Shown here piece by piece: positions 61,225 to 64,000 of a stretch of 64,000 nt of DNA. Under the pieces are notes generated by a model. That model had not been told where the DNA came from, did not search any database, and saw only the letters and a list, made by a program, of their open reading frames with translations. Numbering within the stretch: the stretch's first letter is position 1; each line of letters begins with the position of its first letter. This DNA is from Catalinimonas sp038039535 (GTDB lineage Bacteria > Bacteroidota > Bacteroidia > Cytophagales > Cyclobacteriaceae), in contig NZ_JBBPHP010000004.1 in the NCBI RefSeq assembly GCF_038039535.1, positions 124,001-188,000 on the forward strand. Direction: 5' to 3'. A program made the translations under genes and the position numbers.

Positions 61225-61601
61225 TACATCTCTCTTTTTATAAAAGTTGCTGAGTTCTGATCTAATTCAATCATAAATCCTCCCCTTGAATTTAATTTCT
61301 GTATTGCTTGCAGATTTTCAGAAAGTACATCTATCAACGCGGAGGTAGAGAGATTACCAAGGTTAACTTTTACTAATTTCTTAAGGGTATTGCTGATCAA
61401 AAAGCTATTTCTAAAATCAGCATCTTTCGTAAGAACAATCGAATCATTTTTATCAGCATAGGTGCAAATATCTCCATCCGCGGCGTCCGCTTTTGTATGC
61501 CATTTATCCAAGATTTCATTTACATGAATAGCCTCAAATTCTAATGCTCTGAGATATTTTACTATTTTGTAGGATATGTGAACATCACAGAGAAACTTCA
61601 T
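61224..61601 (-). CDS. DUF5615-family PIN-like protein (putative toxin)
   Basis: A 125-residue protein with the PIN-like pattern of acidic residues: D6 in MKFLCDVHISYKIVKYLRA, the ADGDIC acidic group (about residues 41-46) and VLTKDADFRNSF (about 56-67). DUF5615 proteins are the nuclease partners of DUF433 antitoxins in VapBC-like pairs. Its ATG overlaps the DUF433 stop (TAATG), so both are co-translated. The pair sits alone inside one cassette-like unit. Toxin function is inferred from family and pairing. Confidence 0.8.
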   Translation of the reverse strand: MKFLCDVHISYKIVKYLRALEFEAIHVNEILDKWHTKADAADGDICTYADKNDSIVLTKDADFRNSFLISNTLKKLVKVNLGNLSTSALIDVLSENLQAIQKLNSRGGFMIELDQNSATFIKREM

Positions 61602-61828
61602 TAAGCGACCTCTTTAATATTGTGTCCAGAAAGAGAGAGCTTTGCGTATTGTAGACAGGCAAATATATCTTCTTTTTCCAATTCAGGATGATCTTCAAGG
61701 ATTTCTTCTATACTCATTCCAGCTCCCAGCATATCAATAACTACTTCTACTGGCCATCTCATACCTCGTACACATGGTTTGCCATGACATATTTGCGGAT
61801 CTATTGTAATTCTATTTAGTAAGTTCAT
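61601..61828 (-). CDS. DUF433 protein (putative antitoxin)
   Basis: 75 residues from the ATG at 61828, the start matching the family (MNLLNRITIDPQICHGKPCV). An upstream ATG at 61918 only adds a leader that runs through the attC-like box. RGMRWPVEVVIDMLGAGMS and EEILEDHPELEKEDIFACL are DUF433 signatures with a helix-turn-helix-like fold. It precedes and overlaps the PIN-like gene and probably binds it and its own promoter. Confidence 0.85.
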   Translation of the reverse strand: MNLLNRITIDPQICHGKPCVRGMRWPVEVVIDMLGAGMSIEEILEDHPELEKEDIFACLQYAKLSLSGHNIKEVA

Positions 61829-61892
61829 CCTTATTGAGTTTGACTTTATCAAAATTACAGATTTTGTCCTGCTTTTGTTAATTTTTAGCTTA

Positions 61893-62026
61893 GCACTAAC
61901 GCCAAGGCTAGCCATCATGACGGGCCTTGTGTGCGTTTTCTTTTCAAGTTAAATTTTCTTTCATTGGAGCAAATAGGAATCTTCCGCTCATTTCCGCCCG
62001 GTTGTGGCTAGGTGATGTTGTGCACT
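61893..62026 (-). repeat. attC-like site B
   Basis: On the minus strand it runs from AGTGCACAAC (62017-62026), just after the stop of the small lipoprotein gene, to GTTAGTGC (61893-61900), just before the DUF433 gene. Internal complementary words (TAGCC with GGCTA; CGGGC with GCCCG) allow a long folded structure. Length about 130 bases, within the range known for attC sites. Confidence 0.5.
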
Positions 62027-62032
62027 GTTTCA

Positions 62033-62425
62033 TCAATAAATCACACTGGTTCCTAGCTCAAATAAAACTAAAATATGATCTTGATCTTTAATATTTATTC
62101 TTTCTAACTTTTCTCCCTGATGCCCGATATAATCGACTTTAAGGTCATATACACCGGGCTTTATTTTTATACTAAAATGACCTGATTCATCTGAGGTGGT
62201 TCCAATCTTATTTCGTTCATCAACTAATATATTAGCTCCTTTTAAAAAGGTTGAATCGAGTCTTGAATAAATATATCCTTCTATCGTTGCCGTATCTTCT
62301 AATTCATTATTTATCAATCTTGATATAACCTTTGACTCTCCTTTTATTGAATAACCGCTAGATGTTTGCTTTATCGGTGAACATCCTATGGTTATCATAG
62401 ATAAAAAGCAGATCAAATTTTTCAT
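62033..62425 (-). CDS. Carboxypeptidase-regulatory-like lipoprotein
   Basis: 130 residues from the ATG at 62425 (MKNLICFLSMITIGCSPIKQ gives a lipobox at about residue 15); an ATG at 62437 lies within the attC-like box. The C-terminal half is a carboxypeptidase-D regulatory-like beta-sandwich (LKGANILVDERNKIGTTSDE, HFSIKIKPGVYDLKVDYIGH), as in the N-terminus of SusC proteins but here alone. It fills one cassette-like unit whose ends are exactly complementary. Function unknown, probably surface-exposed. Confidence 0.65.
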   Translation of the reverse strand: MKNLICFLSMITIGCSPIKQTSSGYSIKGESKVISRLINNELEDTATIEGYIYSRLDSTFLKGANILVDERNKIGTTSDESGHFSIKIKPGVYDLKVDYIGHQGEKLERINIKDQDHILVLFELGTSVIY

Positions 62426-62430
62426 ACTAT

Positions 62431-62503
62431 AGTGCACAACGACCGATGTAGCGGCTGGCGAAGGCGCAGCCGTAGCGATAGCCGATACATTTTGTTAGGG
62501 GTA
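62431..62503 (-). repeat. attC-like site C
   Basis: On the minus strand it runs from TACCCCTAACA (62493-62503) through ATGTA, a GC-rich stem (CGGCTG with CAGCCG) and TACAT to GTTGTGCACT (62431-62440). Box spacing of about 60 bases and a folded core with unpaired bases are typical of attC sites. It separates two AT-rich small genes. Confidence 0.6.
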
Positions 62504-62526
62504 GGCATATCTATTTTCCCCGTAAT

Positions 62527-62841
62527 TTATATCATTTGCATAATCAATATTCCGATCAACAATACGATTATTCCATATCTAACTATCTGAATAAGATTGT
62601 TAATCTTTTCTTTTAACTTTTGGCTTTCACTAATCGTAAGATCATTACCTATTTCTTTTAGTGATCCTCCTTGAGCCAATAATTCCGAGTTTTTATTTTT
62701 TATCCATAAGCTAAGAAAATAATCTTCATCCTTATTATAGCGCCCATCATTTTCAATTCTCAGCAATTTATAGTGAAGAAACACTTTCCAGATATAAATA
62801 CAGAATACAACCATCGCAATTATAAAAATAGCTATTACCAT
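62527..62841 (-). CDS. Small membrane protein, two helices
   Basis: A 104-residue protein with one hydrophobic helix at each end (about 2-20 and 84-103) and a charged middle (RIENDGRYNKDEDYFLSLWI, ESQKLKEKINNLIQIV). Codon use is much more AT-rich than in the flanking chromosome. No family recognised. It occupies one cassette-like unit bounded by complementary 11-base boxes at 62493-62503 and 62858-62868. Confidence 0.6.
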   Translation of the reverse strand: MVIAIFIIAMVVFCIYIWKVFLHYKLLRIENDGRYNKDEDYFLSLWIKNKNSELLAQGGSLKEIGNDLTISESQKLKEKINNLIQIVRYGIIVLLIGILIMQMI

Positions 62842-62857
62842 TTCTTTTTTATTGGAT

Positions 62858-62930
62858 TACCCCTAACAATGAGATAGCGCATATTGCGGCTATATCCCAT
62901 ATACTTTCCCCTGATCAATAGCCCCTAACA
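62858..62930 (-). repeat. attC-like site D (partial)
   Basis: Carries TACCCCTAACA (62858-62868), the complement of the box at 62493-62503, next to a hairpin (GATAGCGCA-TAT-TGCGGCTATATC, about 62873-62896). A second copy GCCCCTAACA is at 62921-62930. An outer R''-type box could not be assigned, so this site may be degraded or marks a lost cassette. Confidence 0.45.
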
Positions 62931-63348
62931 CAGTGTCAACAAAGTGCTTTAGCATTTGATAGAGGTGTTTACACATAAAGGTAATATAATTGATTTTCCT
63001 CAAATGTATAAGATCACTTGTATAATTCATGCGCAAGCACAAGAGATTCCTTACAGCCGGCAAGAATAGGAGTAGCCATGATACACTTTAGCGCGTGAAG
63101 CTCACCTGATGGCCAGTCAAGTCATGGAAAAGAAGTGGGTAACCTACGTACTCTGCTTTCTCATGTTAACACTCAGCTGCCCTAAAGCACCTCAAACAGT
63201 TCAATTCAGGCTTTTAGCAAACACAGCTTGGCTACTTATGGCGTCTACACAACATATTTGTCGGATAGACGCAACACTCTGAAGGAAAATGAGCCATTAC
63301 TTAGCAGCCCTTTAATCCCTCTACATAAAAATTTCCTGCAACCCCCGG

Positions 63349-63489
63349 TTTACTACACTTTTTCATAGGGAGATGTCCCACATTCGGCTGTACACCACGC
63401 ATGTTCCACGGAATATGTGCCATACTGGCAGGAACACTATACATTTTCTCAGAAAAAAGCCTTGTAACCCCAGGGTTACTACACTTTTT
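63349..63489 (+). repeat. Direct repeat pair around TTACTACACTTTTT
   Basis: Two copies (63349-63363 and 63475-63489) share TTACTACACTTTTT followed by TATA or CATA and are preceded by similar AACCCC(A/C)GG words. The second is part of the hairpin at 63478-63507. Confidence 0.55.
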
Positions 63490-63507
63490 TATACGAAAAA
63501 GTGTAGT
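63478..63507. repeat. Perfect 12-bp hairpin
   Basis: ACTACACTTTTT (63478-63489) and AAAAAGTGTAGT (63496-63507) form a perfect stem around the loop TATACG. Just before it, GTAACCC-CA-GGGTTAC (63464-63479) is a second perfect inverted repeat. It may be a terminator or a transposon-end remnant. Confidence 0.6.
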
Positions 63508-63696
63508 GGACGTAAGGTCGCTTTACATTTTCATTGGGTAATGCGTAGTGTACCCGGAGTTGCGGCACATTTTCAAAAATAAATCAGCCATTTTTCTGCC
63601 ACTCTGGCACAAAAAGTAGCTTTTATGCAGCATCACCGCGCTTATTACAGACGTAATCATACCGCTGCCTTTGGCCTTGTGCCGGATGAAAGTCGC

Positions 63697-63999
63697 TCAA
63701 TAACTCACAAAGGGCATCTGGTAGGTGTACTTTGCTTCTTCCACCTCTTGGAGTATAAAATCCGCCAGATCAGCCCGCCCTATTTTGGTGCTGGCATTTA
63801 CCCCTACCCAACCCACTCTGTATGCTCCCCGCTGGGGTTCGTTGGTGAGGCGAGGCCCTCTCACAATGGTCCACTTTAGCCCGCTATCCTCCAGCACTTC
63901 CGCATGTTGGATGGCATCATTAAGAATTTTGGAGGCAGCTATTTTCATGATGCCCCTGATCAGCTTATCGGCAAATTTCGGTTCATCTTTTTCATAGGG
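63697..63999 (-). CDS. NAD(P)-binding (NmrA/SDR-type) protein, 5' end outside window
   Basis: The C-terminal 100 or so residues of an atypical SDR. The frame is open to the window edge (PYEKDEPKFADKLIRGIMKI), so the ATG at 63948 is internal. Visible motifs: NDAIQHAEVLEDSGLKWTIV, RGPRLTNEPQRGAYRVGWVG and IGRADLADFILQEVEEAKYT, the substrate-domain pattern of NmrA-like reductases. The ending MPFVSY is a normal C-terminus. The cofactor-binding half lies beyond position 64000. Confidence 0.8.
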   Translation of the reverse strand, partial: PYEKDEPKFADKLIRGIMKIAASKILNDAIQHAEVLEDSGLKWTIVRGPRLTNEPQRGAYRVGWVGVNASTKIGRADLADFILQEVEEAKYTYQMPFVSY

Positions 64000-64000
64000 C

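Larger units (their letters stand above)
62931..63696. other. Gene-poor repeat-containing region
   Basis: About 760 bases with no convincing gene on either strand. Short words recur: CACATTTTC/ACATTTTC near 63441, 63521 and 63567, and a direct repeat around TTACTACACTTTTT. It looks like decayed mobile or repeat DNA. The ORF at 63373-63582 has odd composition and no start context, and is not called. Confidence 0.5.

Noticed and set aside
61211..62868. Invertible DNA segments flanked by inverted repeats
   Set aside because: Inverted end boxes could suggest invertible units, but all genes face the same way, boxes differ between units and no invertase is present; cassette structure explains the palindromes between boxes better.
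63373..63582. ORF of 69 codons in the repeat region
   Set aside because: Contains the repeats and hairpin, has unusual His/Arg/Cys-rich composition and no start context.
1..64000. CRISPR arrays, tRNA or rRNA genes, transposases
   Set aside because: No regularly spaced repeats, cloverleaf sequences, rRNA segments or transposase-like proteins were recognised on reading both strands.

Overview
The window looks like a chromosomal segment of a free-living, polysaccharide-degrading member of the Bacteroidota, most likely of the Cytophagales. The evidence is a SusC/SusD pair, Bacteroidota-type -7 boxes (TAnnTTTG), many lipoproteins and Gfo/Idh/ThuA/PmoA-type periplasmic proteins, a NagB-LmbE fusion and a GlmU-like/GlmS pair. 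Genus cannot be fixed from sequence alone. No rRNA, tRNA, CRISPR array, transposase or integrase gene was recognised.

Layout. 0-2.6 kb: 3' part of cyanophycin synthetase. 2.7-23.2 kb: a locus for (glucurono)xylan. Its minus strand reads susC-susD, a terminator, then PmoA/ThuA protein, two Gfo/Idh/MocA proteins, a three-gene TRAP transporter and a UxuB-like dehydrogenase. The plus strand carries two LacI-family regulators, a GH67 alpha-glucuronidase and a GH10 xylanase. LacI-type operators with a central CG lie upstream of lacI-1, upstream of the PmoA/ThuA operon and, less exactly, upstream of lacI-2; one exact copy is inside lacI-1. A coherent model is that xylan fragments enter through SusCD, GH10 and GH67 cut them, freed glucuronate is imported by the TRAP system and enters hexuronate catabolism.

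23.3-31 kb: an Mrr-type restriction-like protein with lost catalytic residues, a trehalose-synthase-like GH13 enzyme, a VKOR/SPW membrane protein and an FUSC transporter. 31.2-35.6 kb: a DoxX-SDR-MFS-AKR operon divergent from an AraC regulator. 35.6-42.6 kb: a MuiA-like protein with a SusC-type insertion, the agmatine-to-putrescine pair aguA-aguB, a chagasin-like inhibitor, and a heparinase II/III-family enzyme with a premature in-frame stop. 42.6-57.5 kb: LmbE-type deacetylase, DUF1080 lipoprotein, nagB-lmbE, VOC protein, fatty acid desaturase, ECF sigma factor, M23 peptidase, methyltransferase, GlmU-like protein and glmS. 57.8-60.6 kb: an AraC-DUF1772-NmrA-DUF5367 operon.

The accessory region is 60.8-63.7 kb. 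Three small AT-rich minus-strand units are each bounded by exactly complementary short boxes next to imperfect palindromes. This is the arrangement of integron gene cassettes with attC sites, but no integrase is visible. One unit carries a DUF433/DUF5615 toxin-antitoxin-like pair. The gene-poor stretch 62.9-63.7 kb holds further repeats and hairpins, and the window ends inside an NAD(P)-binding protein gene.
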